Positions 1-9,825 are shown, numbered from the stretch's first letter. The stretch: DNA of 64,000 nt from Aspidapion aeneum (GCA_963576565.1 OY755046.1:54043471-54107470); one strand, 5' to 3'. Notes: generated from the letters alone by a model not told the origin. Program-made: numbers and translations.

Positions 1-44
1 GGTCGGTATCAAGTCTATAGACTTGATACTTAAACCCGGTCTAA

Positions 45-800
45 AATGCTAAGTTTTAAGGTCTTAATAAATACTGGTGTAAGGTTTTAGAAACCTTTTG
101 TATGTTTGTTTTCAACATATTTATATAGCAACATTTTAAACGTTCATTGAATAAAATTATTCAATTAACTGTTTAATTTACTTAATATTGCTGTTTAGCT
201 TTGGGATATAATATTGATTAAAAATTCCGATTTTAGGGTAACGAAAGGTTTGTATTTGATGTTAACAAAACCAGAAAAAGATATAAACAATATTTAAAAC
301 ACTGAAATCAGCAATAATAAAAAGGTTTAAAATTAAGGAATACCCTAAGAGTAAAGAGCAAGAAGAATTTGATACAAAGTTAAAATAAACGACAAATCTA
401 ACATTTCCCCAGTTAAAAAAACCCCCTATAAATTAATCGAAGTGAAGTGTACGGAAACACATTTAAGAATGCTTTCTAACGGCCTTTTATGTCTTGGTGA
501 AAACCACCCTGCTTTGTAGACATTCATAGCTTGCCGTTGATTCGCCCAAACTCTAATTCTAAAGCGCTCTGCAAAGAAAGAGAAAGAATGCGCTTCAACG
601 CTCCAGACAGAGACAAGACACCAGCGTAAACCAGAGATTCATCCACTTAGAAAACCGTTACAAATCAAAATTACACAGTGGGTTTTTTAAAAATAATTTG
701 TTAAATTTGTTTCTAGTTACAAAATGTAAACTATTTTGATGTTAGTGGCTCAAAGGTCAGATTAGCCGAATAAAACTTTTTATTAGAATAGAGTACGTAA
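45..800. repeat. Dispersed repeat R1, copy A
   Basis: About 750 bp that recur with moderate divergence at about 25975-26560 (copy B) and in part at about 57390-57570 (copy C). Shared landmarks with B are the phrases TTTCCCCAGTT, CATAGCTTGCCGTTGATT and GATTAAAAATKCCGATTTTA; landmarks shared with C are GACAAGAC, TATTTTGATGTTAKTGGCTC and TAGCCGAATA. No long ORF, terminal repeat or target duplication is visible, so the class is unknown. It may continue left of the window. Confidence 0.7.
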
Positions 801-1420
801 CGTAGTCTTGCATGTAATTAATGCTTGTTGATGTGGAAAACAGTATTTAATATTTTTTTCAATTTTCCAGTAATTTTTTTATAGTTCTGCAGCGCATTTT
901 TTTTTAATTTTCCAGCTATTTATTTATAAAAGCATTTTCCTTTGGCTCTATTTTTTCCTTAAAGTACCTCCTTATTTTTCTTAAACTCTCAGCTACGGCG
1001 CTATTACTGTTGTTTTTAAAGTTTTTTTTCTAGTATTTTTTACGTTGGAATTTTTTCCTTTCACTTCCCCCCCCCCCCCCCCCCCCGAACCGAACCGAAC
1101 CGAACCGACCGAACCGAACCGAACCGAACCCCCCCCCCGCCTTCTGATCTTTCTGGAATTATCTATAAGGCCTTGGGTTATCTATAGCTAGATGCGTCCC
1201 AGACTCTGTGTCCTTAATTCTGCTTCAAATCTATTTTTTAATTTGTTGTTCTTTTTTTTTAAACAATACTGTTTCTGCGTAGAAGATGCTGAAAGAATCA
1301 AAGAAATCATCCTTAATTATTTCTAGAAACCAAATTAAGTCTTTTAGGTGTATAATATTTTACTTCACGTCGACCCAAGCGCACGTGTTTCACATCACTC
1401 ATCCTAAAGTATCGCATTTT
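801..1420. other. AT-rich spacer without recognised gene
   Basis: T-rich, low-complexity sequence with no plausible ORF. It contains the C-run and CCGAA tract listed separately. I see nothing else in it. Confidence 0.5.
1067..1138. repeat. Poly-C tract plus (CCGAA)n microsatellite
   Basis: A run of about 20 C is followed by about eight CCGAA units (one shortened to CCGA) and a second C run. The complementary GGTTC repeat occurs near 50.5 kb and short GGTTC runs occur near 38.0 and 59.9 kb. Confidence 0.9.
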
Positions 1421-1568
1421 TAGTGATTTATTGGCTTGAAAATTGTGATTCTCTGAGAACCATACCATCAGATGGTCTAGCACATTGGTGAGTTGAAAAA
1501 ATTACTGTAGCTGTTCCACAATACTGTAAATTGGCCCTTTAATGAAATTCCCGCCATAAAATTCCACG

Positions 1569-2669
1569 ATGTCATCTCGCAGCTGTGGTGTTTGCGACAC
1601 GTCAACACGCAAGCCATCTCTCTCTTGCGAAGGGGTTTGCAAGAGAAAATATCACGCAGATTGTTTGCGTATACCAAACGATTCAGTAGCAGTAATACAG
1701 AGTGTACCAGGGCTAACTTGGAAATGTCCCACGTGCCGTAACCTACCTGCCGAAACTTTTACAGCTAACTTGGAAGGTCGTATTGAAGCACAACTCAACT
1801 CGGTGAAACAATCAATTGTAGAGGAATTATTTGCAAAAATTGATCAAAAGCTCCATGATGTCAGTCCTCAAACAATCAGCGAACCCAGGTATTCTGACGT
1901 TCTTAAGAATCAATTTCGTTCTAATATTATCATCAAACCGAAAGTTACAAATCAGAACAATACGCAAACAAAGAGCGATATTCTCCATAAAATCAAGCCA
2001 GACCAAGAAAAAATCCAAATCAATCGGGTAAAGCACATTTCCAACGGAGGCATCGTACTGTCCACCAACCACAATGATGCCCAACGCATGAAAGATCTTT
2101 TTAGCCAAAACTTAGCAGACGATTACGAGGTTCGGGAATCAAAATCCGTATCGCCGATGGTCAAGATTGTTGGTCTCTCAGCCGAGTACGACAAAGACGT
2201 ACTATTACGACACCTAAAAACTCAAAATTTTTTCTTTAATAACTCAGCAGATATAAATATTCTAAAAGTCTGGCCAACCAAAAATAACGCGAACATTTTC
2301 CAGATGGTACTGCAAGTAGATATGGTCACACACAAAAAACTAACTGATAAAAAACGCCTTGTAGTTGGTCATGATTATTGTACCGTTTATGATTCAACTT
2401 CTTTATCACGCTGTTTCAACTGCAACAACTTTGGCCACTCAAAAAAATATTGTCAAAAAGACCCCACCTGCCCTCTCTGCGCTGGGCCACACTTGGTAAA
2501 CGCGTGTGACAACTCTGCCAATAAATGCTGCGTCAATTGTAAGCATCTTAAAACCAAATTCGACCTAAACATCGAAATAAATCATGCTTGCTGGAATTAT
2601 GATGCATGTTACGCTTATAAACAAGCAAACCAAAAATACAAGTCGGAAATTTTTGGGTCCACCATGTAG
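1569..2669 (+). CDS. LINE ORF1 (gag-like, PHD finger plus zinc knuckles), 366 aa
   Basis: Nucleic-acid-binding ORF1 protein that would package the element RNA into an RNP. Residues 6-56 form a PHD-type Cys4-His-Cys3 finger (C6, C9, C20, C24, H29, C32, C53, C56). A hydrophobic motif SPMVKIVGL near residue 195 starts a region resembling the gag domain that precedes zinc knuckles in Jockey-type ORF1s. Near residues 278-325 lie CCHC-like knuckles: CFNCNNFGHSKKYC, CPLCAGPHLVNAC and a longer C/H cluster. The ATG is the first in frame and sits just after the presumed 5' UTR. The last codons are ACC ATG TAG, giving Kozak-like CCACCATG immediately before the stop. ORF2 continues in the same frame directly after the UAG. 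Family assignment is strong; the mid-domain assignment is inference. Confidence 0.88.
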   Translation: MSSRSCGVCDTSTRKPSLSCEGVCKRKYHADCLRIPNDSVAVIQSVPGLTWKCPTCRNLPAETFTANLEGRIEAQLNSVKQSIVEELFAKIDQKLHDVSPQTISEPRYSDVLKNQFRSNIIIKPKVTNQNNTQTKSDILHKIKPDQEKIQINRVKHISNGGIVLSTNHNDAQRMKDLFSQNLADDYEVRESKSVSPMVKIVGLSAEYDKDVLLRHLKTQNFFFNNSADINILKVWPTKNNANIFQMVLQVDMVTHKKLTDKKRLVVGHDYCTVYDSTSLSRCFNCNNFGHSKKYCQKDPTCPLCAGPHLVNACDNSANKCCVNCKHLKTKFDLNIEINHACWNYDACYAYKQANQKYKSEIFGSTM

Positions 2670-2675
2670 CAGCCA
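2667..2675 (+). promoter_or_regulatory. Candidate stop-codon readthrough signal UAG-CAG-CCA
   Basis: The ORF1 stop and the next two codons read TAG CAG CCA, which fits the UAG-CAR-YYA leaky-stop consensus known from tobamovirus-type readthrough. ORF1 (1569-2666) and ORF2 (2670-5603) are in the same frame with no stop between 2670 and 5601. No AUG precedes the ORF2 endonuclease domain; the first in-frame ATG is at 3459. The start-stop ATGTAG in a Kozak-like context is a possible alternative signal for reinitiation. Confidence 0.6.
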
Positions 2676-5603
2676 ACCGCGCTAGCCCCCTCCTTAGTTG
2701 AGTTTACTGTTGATCCCCACAATATTTCACTACAGTCGACTGAGTCTGGTAGGCGCTGTGATATCCTTTCAATTTATTATCAAAACGTACGCGGGCTAAG
2801 GACAAAAACAAAAACTATTTTTAATTCCACACTCGCTTGTGAATTTGATATCATAGCGTTGACTGAGACTTGGTTGTACCCGGGTATTCACGATACAGAA
2901 CTTTTTCATTCGGGGTATTGCATCTTTAGATCTGACAGAAACTACGATGAAGTAGAACAAAACTTGGGGGGTGGTGTCTTGTTGGCTGTAAGGGAAAATC
3001 TACAGACAACGAACCTGGAAATTGAATTGCCTGTATCAATCCGTGACACAATAGACATAGCTGGAATCAAAGTATCTTTCTCGAACAAACTATCTCTTTA
3101 TATTTTCCTTGTATATATTCCGCCAGGCAAAATCTCATACATATATGAACAACTTTTTGAATATCTGTCATCCCTGAATTTCCTATATAGTGCTAAAGCA
3201 GTCTTTCTCGGAGATTTTAATTACCCTGAATACGTAACCTACATAGAGAGGGATCCTCCTCCCAACAGTAGGTTAACTCACTTGCTGAATTTTATTAATT
3301 TTCTTGATTGGCATCAGATTAACACTGTCAAAAATTCTGATAATCGACTGCTTGATCTAGTATTAACATCTTCCTCAAACCTCACTTCTGTGCAGAGATG
3401 TTATGACATCCTGCTAAACGAGGACAGGTGCCATCCTTCTTTATTAATTGACTATAAAATGACCGGTGACAAAAAGGTGAGCAAACTCAAAATTAATGAC
3501 ATCTTTTATAATTTCAAGAGATCTGACTTGAGAAATCTATATGCGAGCTTAGCTGAGATTGACTGGCGTGTTTTGGAAACGGTTGATAACGTCAATGAGG
3601 CTGTCGAATTATTTTATTACAAATTATACTCCTGTCTAGACACCCACGTGCCAAAAACATCTAAGCGGCGTAGAAAATATCCTCCCTGGTTTACTTCCCT
3701 CATCATACGGTCGATTAAAGAAAAACATAAATACTTTCAAAAACACAAAAAAAGTCGCAGCGATAATGATTTACTTAAATTTCGAGAACTTCGTAATAAA
3801 ATAAAACGCGATACAGAAACATCATACCGCGAGTATTGCGCTAGACTTGAAGCGAACCTGACAACTCAACCTGGAAATTTCTGGCGCCTAATACAATCAT
3901 TGCAGTCGAATAATGGTCTGCCGCAGTGCATGACAGATCACAATGAAGAGAGTACGACGGATCCCCAGCGCATAGCTGATGCATTTGCTGATTACTTTCA
4001 GAGTTCATATACACAATCTCAGCAGCGTACCTCAGTACAAAATAATATTCCTTCTAACCTTAACTCAAATTTCATTTCACTTAAAAGCTTCAATGAATCT
4101 GAGGTATTGCAAGCACTAAAGACCATGAAACCCAAGGCCATTGTCGGTCCCGACAAAATTCCTGCATTTTTACTGAAAGATTGTGCATACGTCTTCGCTT
4201 ACCCCTTAACTGTTCTTTTTAACTTATCTTTAAAATTCTGCACATTTCCTGATACTTGGAAAAATTCTAAAATTATACCTGTCCATAAAAAACAAGAAAA
4301 AGATCTTATTGTAAATTATCGGCCAATTACCATAATAAACAATTTTTCAAAATGTTTTGAACGCGTTCTCCATACATCGCTTTACTTTCCCCTGAGCAGT
4401 CAAATAGATTCCTGTCAACACGGCTTCATGAAACGCAAATCTACCACAACCAATTTAATTACTGTTACACACCTAATAGCTGAATCCTTGGATGCGGGTG
4501 CTCAGATTGATGTTATTTACACCGACTTTTCTAAGGCCTTTGACAGACTAGACCATAGTATTCTTCTCCGTACACTTGTAACCTTTGGCATCTCTGATGA
4601 TTTATCTAAGTTTCTTTATTCATACTTAACTGAAAGGCTTCAGTATGTAGAATGCTATGGACAAACCTCCTCTACGATCAAGGCTACTTCCGGAGTTCCT
4701 CAAGGCTCTATACTAGGTCCTCTCTTCTTTATAGCTTTTATAAATAGCATAGTTCAGGACATAGAAGTTATTTGCCTATTGTACGCTGATGACTTAAAGC
4801 TTATCTGTAGAATAAATAACATTGCTGATTGTGAAAAACTTCAAGCTGCTCTAAATAAGGTATATACTTGGTGTCTTGATAACTCTCTCCCTCTCAATCC
4901 GTCTAAATGCAATGTAGTGTCTTTCACCCTTAGAAAACACGTAATTCAATTCAATTACTCCATTGATACAACCGAAATACCCAGGAGTCTGGAATTTAAA
5001 GATCTCGGAGTAACATTCGATAGTGCTCTATCATTTGTTCCCCACATCCAGGATGTTGTAAAGAAAAGCTACCGAATGCTTGGGTTCATAATACGGAATT
5101 CTCAGTACCTAGAAAATATTTCTAGTATAAAATTACTCTATTTTGCTTATGTCAGATCTAAATTGGAATACTCGTGCATAGTATGGTCTCCGTATTATGA
5201 TACTCACGTTAATACTATTGAAAAAATTCAACGTAAGTTTCTGAAGTACCTTGTTTTTAAGCTTGATGGTGTGTATCCTGAAATTGGTATTCTGAACCAG
5301 GTCCTTTGCGAAAGGTTCAGTATATCTTCATTGGAGGACAGGCGCAAGTTGGCAGAGTTGCAATTCATTTTCAAATTAATACATAATCAAATCGACTCCC
5401 AGGAATTATTGCATAAGATTAATTTTTTAGTACCCAGAACATCAGCACGCACTACTGTTCCGTTTTATCTTCCTTACCAGCGCACCAATATTTGCAAAAA
5501 TTCTCCAATAATTCGGGCTTGTAACACGTGCAATCAGGCTTGCGACAGATGTGACATATTTAATTGCAGTATCTCTACCTTAAAAAATATACGATTTTCA
5601 TAA
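2670..5603 (+). CDS. LINE ORF2: endonuclease-reverse transcriptase, 977 aa from the UAG
   Basis: Polymerase of the element, nicking target DNA and priming reverse transcription of its own RNA. From the codon after the UAG the order is: an approximately 30-aa linker; an APE-type endonuclease beginning with YYQNVRGLRTK and showing LTETWL, GGGVLLAV, FLGDFNYP and a late CHPSLL, which supply the N, E, D and H active-site residues; a linker; then RT motifs GPDKIPAFLL, FSKAFDRLDHSILL, GVPQGSILGPLFF and the catalytic YADD at about residues 705-708. The C-terminus is Cys-rich (CNTCNQACDRCDIFNC), a typical LINE tail. A start at TTG 2859 would cut off the first endonuclease motif, so I prefer the frame open from 2670. 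Translation would need readthrough, reinitiation at a non-AUG codon or another unusual mechanism. No inactivating lesion is seen. Confidence 0.88.
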   Translation, partial: QPTALAPSLVEFTVDPHNISLQSTESGRRCDILSIYYQNVRGLRTKTKTIFNSTLACEFDIIALTETWLYPGIHDTELFHSGYCIFRSDRNYDEVEQNLGGGVLLAVRENLQTTNLEIELPVSIRDTIDIAGIKVSFSNKLSLYIFLVYIPPGKISYIYEQLFEYLSSLNFLYSAKAVFLGDFNYPEYVTYIERDPPPNSRLTHLLNFINFLDWHQINTVKNSDNRLLDLVLTSSSNLTSVQRCYDILLNEDRCHPSLLIDYKMTGDKKVSKLKINDIFYNFKRSDLRNLYASLAEIDWRVLETVDNVNEAVELFYYKLYSCLDTHVPKTSKRRRKYPPWFTSLIIRSIKEKHKYFQKHKKSRSDNDLLKFRELRNKIKRDTETSYREYCARLEANLTTQPGNFWRLIQSLQSNNGLPQCMTDHNEESTTDPQRIADAFADYFQSSYTQSQQRTSVQNNIPSNLNSNFISLKSFNESEVLQALKTMKPKAIVGPDKIPAFLLKDCAYVFAYPLTVLFNLSLKFCTFPDTWKNSKIIPVHKKQEKDLIVNYRPITIINNFSKCFERVLHTSLYFPLSSQIDSCQHGFMKRKSTTTNLITVTHLIAESLDAGAQIDVIYTDFSKAFDRLDHSILLRTLVTFGISDDLSKFLYSYLTERLQYVECYGQTSSTIKATSGVPQGSILGPLFFIAFINSIVQDIEVICLLYADDLKLICRINNIADCEKLQAALNKVYTWCLDNSLPLNPSKCNVVSFTLRKHVIQFNYSIDTTEIPRSLEFKDLGVTFDSALSFVPHIQDVVKKSYRMLGFIIRNSQYLENISSIKLLYFAYVRSKLEYSCIVWSPYYDTHVNTIEKIQRKFLKYLVFKLDGVYPEIGILNQVLCERFSISSLEDRRKLAELQFIFKLIHNQIDSQELLHKINFLVPRTSARTTVPFYLPYQRTNICKNSPIIRACNTCNQACDRCDIFNCSISTLKNIRFS

Positions 5604-5737
5604 TTTTTATTTCTGCTCACTCAGTGTAGATGTAGTAAATTTCTTTTATTTTGTACTTCATTTTATCATTAGATTCTGTTAATGTTAATCACTGTATTCT
5701 TCCCCACTTGGTAATTGGGTTAACTCCTGTTAAGTGG

Positions 5738-5775
5738 TGTAAATAAATAAAATAAAAAATAAAATAAAATAAAAT
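5738..5775 (+). repeat. A-rich 3' tail of the LINE
   Basis: Tandem AAATA/AAAAT units directly after the ORF2 3' UTR mark the 3' end of the retrotransposon. Unique-looking sequence resumes at ATTGGTTTT. Confidence 0.8.
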
Positions 5776-6261
5776 ATTGGTTTTAAATACAATAAGACAG
5801 CGAAGGTAAGATACCTCAGATAAAATCTCAACATTCTTATGGAACCGTGTATTTTATTCACAAACAATATACCGACTTCTTGACGGTAAATTAAAGAGGT
5901 AAAGGTAATTCTGTCCCCCCAAACAATGTGCTTCCCTAAGTTGAGCATGTAATCGGCTTAAAGCAAACCGTGTTGTACAAGCATACAGATTTAAATCTAT
6001 CTGATTTAATTATTTATGGAAAGCGAAGTTTACATGACTAAATTTCCAGTTATAAAGGTCACTACCGTTATATGCGGGTTTTTAAAATTAAAATATGTAA
6101 TAGAAATGAGAAACAAGAGAGAGAGATTAAGAGAAAAAGGAATAAGAAAAGAAAAATATAAAGAAAACAAAGAAAGTAGAAAAATAAATTGGGAAAGAAA
6201 ATTAGAAAGAAGGAAAAGGAATGAGAAAGAAGAAAAAAGAAGAAAATAATCAGGAAAAAAA
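5776..6261. other. Spacer with purine-rich stretch
   Basis: Flank of the LINE. About 6105-6249 is a purine-rich AGAAAGRAA stretch whose 77-aa ORF is Lys/Glu/Arg low complexity and probably not a gene. Confidence 0.5.
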
Positions 6262-7219
6262 AGTAGTAGTAGAAAAATTATGGACTGTGTTAGTTTAATA
6301 ACTAATACATAAAAGCGATAAATGAACTGGAAATCGACTTTTAAAAGAATTCATGGTAACGAAAGTCTTAAGACAGGGATGTTGTATCTCTCCAACTCTT
6401 TTTAAAACATATATAACAGTATCTATAAAAAACTGAAAACGTAAAGTACACGTCATGGGAATACAACTTAGCGCTCGATTTACCACATACATACTACAGT
6501 TTGCTGACGACCAAGTAACTGTAGCTAATGATAAAGAAGACATGGAGTACGTGATGAGAAAGATAACGAAAGAATAACAAAAGTGAGGGTCAACAGTGAA
6601 CATGTACAAGCCGCAGTACTTAAGTATTGGAAACAAATCAAGTGAGTTCGAACTAGACGATGGACAAACAATATCTCCATGCAATGAGTATGCATACTTG
6701 GGTGTCACACTTGATAAGACAGGAAAATACTGTCAAGAACTGGAAAAAAGATTAGTAAAAGCAAAAGAGGTTATTGGATGTCTTAACAATATCTTATGGA
6801 GCAGAGAAATAAAAACGAATGTAAAATTTAACATATATAAAACAATGTTAAAGAGCACTCTGTTGTATGGAATAGAGAATTGTCGTTTAACAGAAAAATA
6901 CAAAATAAAAATGGTGTGTCGAAATGGATGCAATAAGAAGATCAATGAGAATATCTAGAAAAGATTATATAAGAACTGAGAACATAATATAAAGAATAAG
7001 AATCGAGGGAATCATAACGAATGACATCACTAAAAGACAACTGATATGGTACGGCCATGCACAACGGATAAACAACGAAAGATTACCGAAGCAGGTTTTA
7101 CAATGGCAACCAATAATGCGCAGAAAAAGGAGCGTTTAAACTGCAGTGGGCAACAGTCAATCCAAGGGACAATAAGTAAAAAAAACCTGACAGAAGATGA
7201 TTGTCAGGATCGAAGGAGG
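6262..7219 (+). mobile_element. RTE-like LINE family A, copy 1 (5' truncated, decayed)
   Basis: Pseudogene of an RT-bearing LINE. Readable pieces in shifting frames include the RT signature FADDQV around 6505, the phrase CNEYAYLGVTLDKTG, the thumb region WSREIKTNVKFNIYKT and the C-terminal motif DDITKRQLIWYG. It starts at a point homologous to the middle of the RT (VEKLW) and stops abruptly at GGAGGTGGA, where a second copy begins in the same direction. The same family recurs at 7220, 20470, 28991, 34551 and 40062. Confidence 0.8.
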
Positions 7220-8055
7220 TGGACACTTGGGTGTCACATTTAATAAGACAGGAACAGGCTGTCAAAAACTGGAAAAAATAATAGTAAAAGCAAAAAAGGT
7301 GACTGAATGTCTTAGCAGTATTTTAGGGAGCAGAAAGATAAAAACTATTGTAAAAATTTGACATATTCATGTTGTATCGAATAGAGAATTGTCGCGTAAC
7401 AGAAAAATACAAAAGGAAAATGAAATGTGTCAAAATCGATGCAATAAGAAGATCAGTGAGAATATATCTAAAACAGATCATATAGGAAGTACGACCATAA
7501 AAGAAAGAATGGGAATCCAGGGAAGCATAACGGATGACATCACTAAAGATACCTGACATGATACGACCATGTACAACGGATGACCGACAAAAGATTACCA
7601 AAGCAGATCCTAGAATGGCCACCAATAAGGCGCAGAACAAGAGGGCGTCCTAAACTTTAGTGGCAACAGTCAATCCAAAGATCCAAGTGACGGTTTTACA
7701 TTTACATTTAAATTTTCATTCTTACATTTAAGTATATTATCCTACTATAACTCTATATATCATACTTATCTTACTTATGGGTGTACAGTGTCATTAAAAT
7801 AAGCAAAGACACCAAAGCCTTAGAGAAGTTTTTAAATAAACTTATTGGGCAAGCCCTTTGTTTATTTACACATAGATTAAAATTAAAGTATTTGTTAAAT
7901 TCTATTAAAAGTGTAAATAAACACAAAACAAGAAGATCAATAAGTCAAAAAAACCTGACAAAATGATTGTCAGGATCGAAGGATGTGGAATAGTCGTCGG
8001 ACTACGCAGAAAAACGTTCTAAACCGACATAGTAGAAGTAGTAGGAAGAAGTAGA
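7220..8055 (+). mobile_element. RTE-like LINE family A, copy 2, joined head-to-tail to copy 1
   Basis: Begins with CACTTGGGTGTCACATTT, matching copy 1 near 6698, and runs to the family 3' end TCTAAACCGACATAGTAG followed by degenerate TAG/AAG units. It is broken by frameshifts and by the 249-bp insertion at 7684-7932. The join to copy 1 lacks the first copy's 3' end, which suggests recombination or deletion rather than two independent insertions. Confidence 0.75.
7684..7932. mobile_element. 249-bp insertion in RTE-like copy 2
   Basis: In other copies CCAAAGATCAATGAGTC is continuous; here AAAGATC (7677-7683) and AAGATC (7933-7938) flank extra AT-rich DNA, giving a 6-bp direct repeat that fits a target duplication. 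No terminal inverted repeat is obvious. The class is unknown. Confidence 0.55.
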
Positions 8056-9158
8056 ACAGGAAAATGTTTCATATTTACTAACGCAACAAAGATAGTAAAA
8101 TCCATGAAATAAATCATTTACAGCTTTCATATTTGTTGCAAAAATCTGCAGCTAAAAAATTTTGTGTGAGTTAAAATATGTCATTTATGTTCCTAATATA
8201 CATACAACTAAAAAACTATTAAGCTATTTTGCTATAGCCTTGCATTTATTTACTTTTACTTTTTTAAGTAAGATCTTATTGGTTTTATAATTCATAGAAT
8301 TATTTGCGGTTGTCACATATAAAGAATAATGCAATCTGAATGTATTATAAAAGTTCTTGCAATAGTTTTTTAGAATAATTTTACAGATCACTGGAAAAAC
8401 ATATTTGAAATTATCTCAACTGTGACATTAAATAAAAAAACCGATTTAAATCATTTTAAACACATTTCAAATGTTTGGTTATTGGTAATGTATATTATTA
8501 AAGTTTTTTGAAGAAAACCACAAAAATTTAGTCACACATTTGGGTTTTCACAATCTAATTAAAACTCTAATTTTGCTAGTCAACCTCGAAGTAAAGAAAC
8601 CGCAATATTTTTATAGTGATCGTCTTAGAAAAGGTGTGCAATAAAATGTGGTAACTTACGTGGTACGTGCCAAATAGAAGCTAGTTTACATTGAAAGGAA
8701 TAATTGTAGGTAAGAGTAGACAAGGAAGAAGAAGAATATCCTGACTTAAGGATTTAAAAGACTGGTCTATCAAACCCAAAAAAATTAGCATTGACCTTCA
8801 CAATGGCTTACTTAACGAGAGCAGCAATAGGGTGTTTGACAGTAGAAAAAACTAAATATATATTTATTTTTAGATATCTCTTTAGGTCTTGGTAATGCTA
8901 AAAACAAACTTTTTTGTTTAATTTTTTCTCAAATTCATAGTCCTTTTAATTAAATAAATTCATTGAATTAAAACAACTAGCCACGTGATTCAAAACAGGC
9001 GGTCTACAAATCAGCTGCGAGTGACAAAACAGTAAACGCCTCGAACGAATTTTCTGTGTTATTTTCATATGGATGGTAATATTTGCTTTGGTTTAAAGTG
9101 CGAATTATCGTCCTATATTAGATTTTATTTTGTGTTTTGCTTATAAAAAATATTTTCA
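8056..9158. other. AT-rich spacer, possible upstream region of the 9159 exon
   Basis: No ORF of note. A CACGTG E-box lies at 8992-8997, about 165 bp before the ATG at 9159, so roughly the last 200 bases could be promoter and 5' UTR of that gene. No TATA box is obvious. Confidence 0.4.
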
Positions 9159-9286
9159 ATGGAAAACGGATTTTCCAAAGCCAAGAGCTCCAACTTGCCA
9201 ATGCTGGATTCCTTTATGGTGGCGGGCTTCTTTGCCAACAACAGTGATTTTTGTTCTGCGGAATTTAGAAACGTTAAAATGTTGAT
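9159..9286 (+). CDS. Putative first coding exon, YqaJ/SWIM-like insect protein N-terminus
   Basis: ATG opens 42 codons plus two bases, ending at a consensus donor, AT|GTAAGT. The peptide contains FSKAKSSNLPMLDSFMV and NSDFCSAEFRNVK. From memory of the family, this pattern (FSKAKSSNLP..D..MV..FF....DF.SAE...VK) is the N-terminus of widespread uncharacterised insect proteins carrying a SWIM-like Zn motif and a YqaJ-type nuclease domain. The function in insects is unknown and copies are often numerous. A candidate acceptor at 9478-9479 would continue in frame as MTGRQ, but runs into a stop in the 9527 minisatellite after about 20 codons, so the rest of the gene is not found. It may be a gene fragment. 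Confidence 0.5.
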
Positions 9287-9526
9287 GTAAGTATTCGATG
9301 AGTTGTTTTGTATATAACTGAAAGTTCTTTTATGATATTCTTCGCCTACTTTTATTAATTTAGATTTTGAGGTTAGGTTATATGTTTTGCTTTTTTGTTT
9401 AATATGCCACTTACAATAGATTCAATTAAATACCCAATCATTATTATTTTAAGCATTAAGAAACAATCAATAATTGCAGGACAGGGAGGCAAAAAGTATA
9501 CAACGACCAGCAATACTTGAAGTACT

Positions 9527-9705
9527 GCATAGGTTACACTGCATAGTCCTGCGTAGGTACTGCCTAGTCCTGCCTATGCACGGCCTAGTCTTGCATATGC
9601 ACTGCTTAGTCCTACATTTAGCCTGCATATGCACTGCCTAATCCTGCATTTAGAGGAACTCCCTAGTCCTGCCTAATAGCAGCCTAGCACCGCCTAAAAA
9701 TTTGT
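9527..9705 (+). repeat. Degenerate ~21-bp minisatellite (CTGCCTAGTCCTGCATATGC)
   Basis: About eight imperfect tandem units built on CTGCCTAGTCCTGC with a variable TATGCA segment. It has no coding meaning that I can see. Confidence 0.85.
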
Positions 9706-9776
9706 ACACCTTTCTGCCTATTATAGTTGTTTACCCCTTTTAATAATAAAATTTCATCGTCATTTACGAAATAGTT

Positions 9777-9823
<47 letters not shown>
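9777..9823. repeat. (AT)n microsatellite
   Basis: About 23 uninterrupted AT dinucleotides. Confidence 0.95.

Positions 9824-9825
<2 letters not shown>

Larger units (their letters stand above)
1569..5775 (+). mobile_element. Jockey-like non-LTR retrotransposon (LINE), apparently intact
   Basis: Two long ORFs in the LINE order: a gag-like ORF1 with zinc knuckles and an ORF2 with AP-type endonuclease and reverse transcriptase, then about 130 bp of 3' UTR and an A-rich tail of AAATA/AAAAT units. No RNase H domain follows the RT, as in Jockey-clade elements. Neither ORF has a frameshift or an internal stop besides the UAG between them, so the insertion looks young. The true 5' end lies upstream of 1569 within roughly 1420-1568 and is unresolved. 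A weak TATTGG match flanks both ends but I found no convincing target duplication. Confidence 0.9.

Noticed and set aside
1429..5789. TATTGG as target duplication of the intact LINE
   Set aside because: Only six bases match exactly and the 5' end of the element is not independently known.
6016..6249. 77-aa Lys/Glu/Arg-rich ORF
   Set aside because: Low-complexity purine tract without initiation or splice context.
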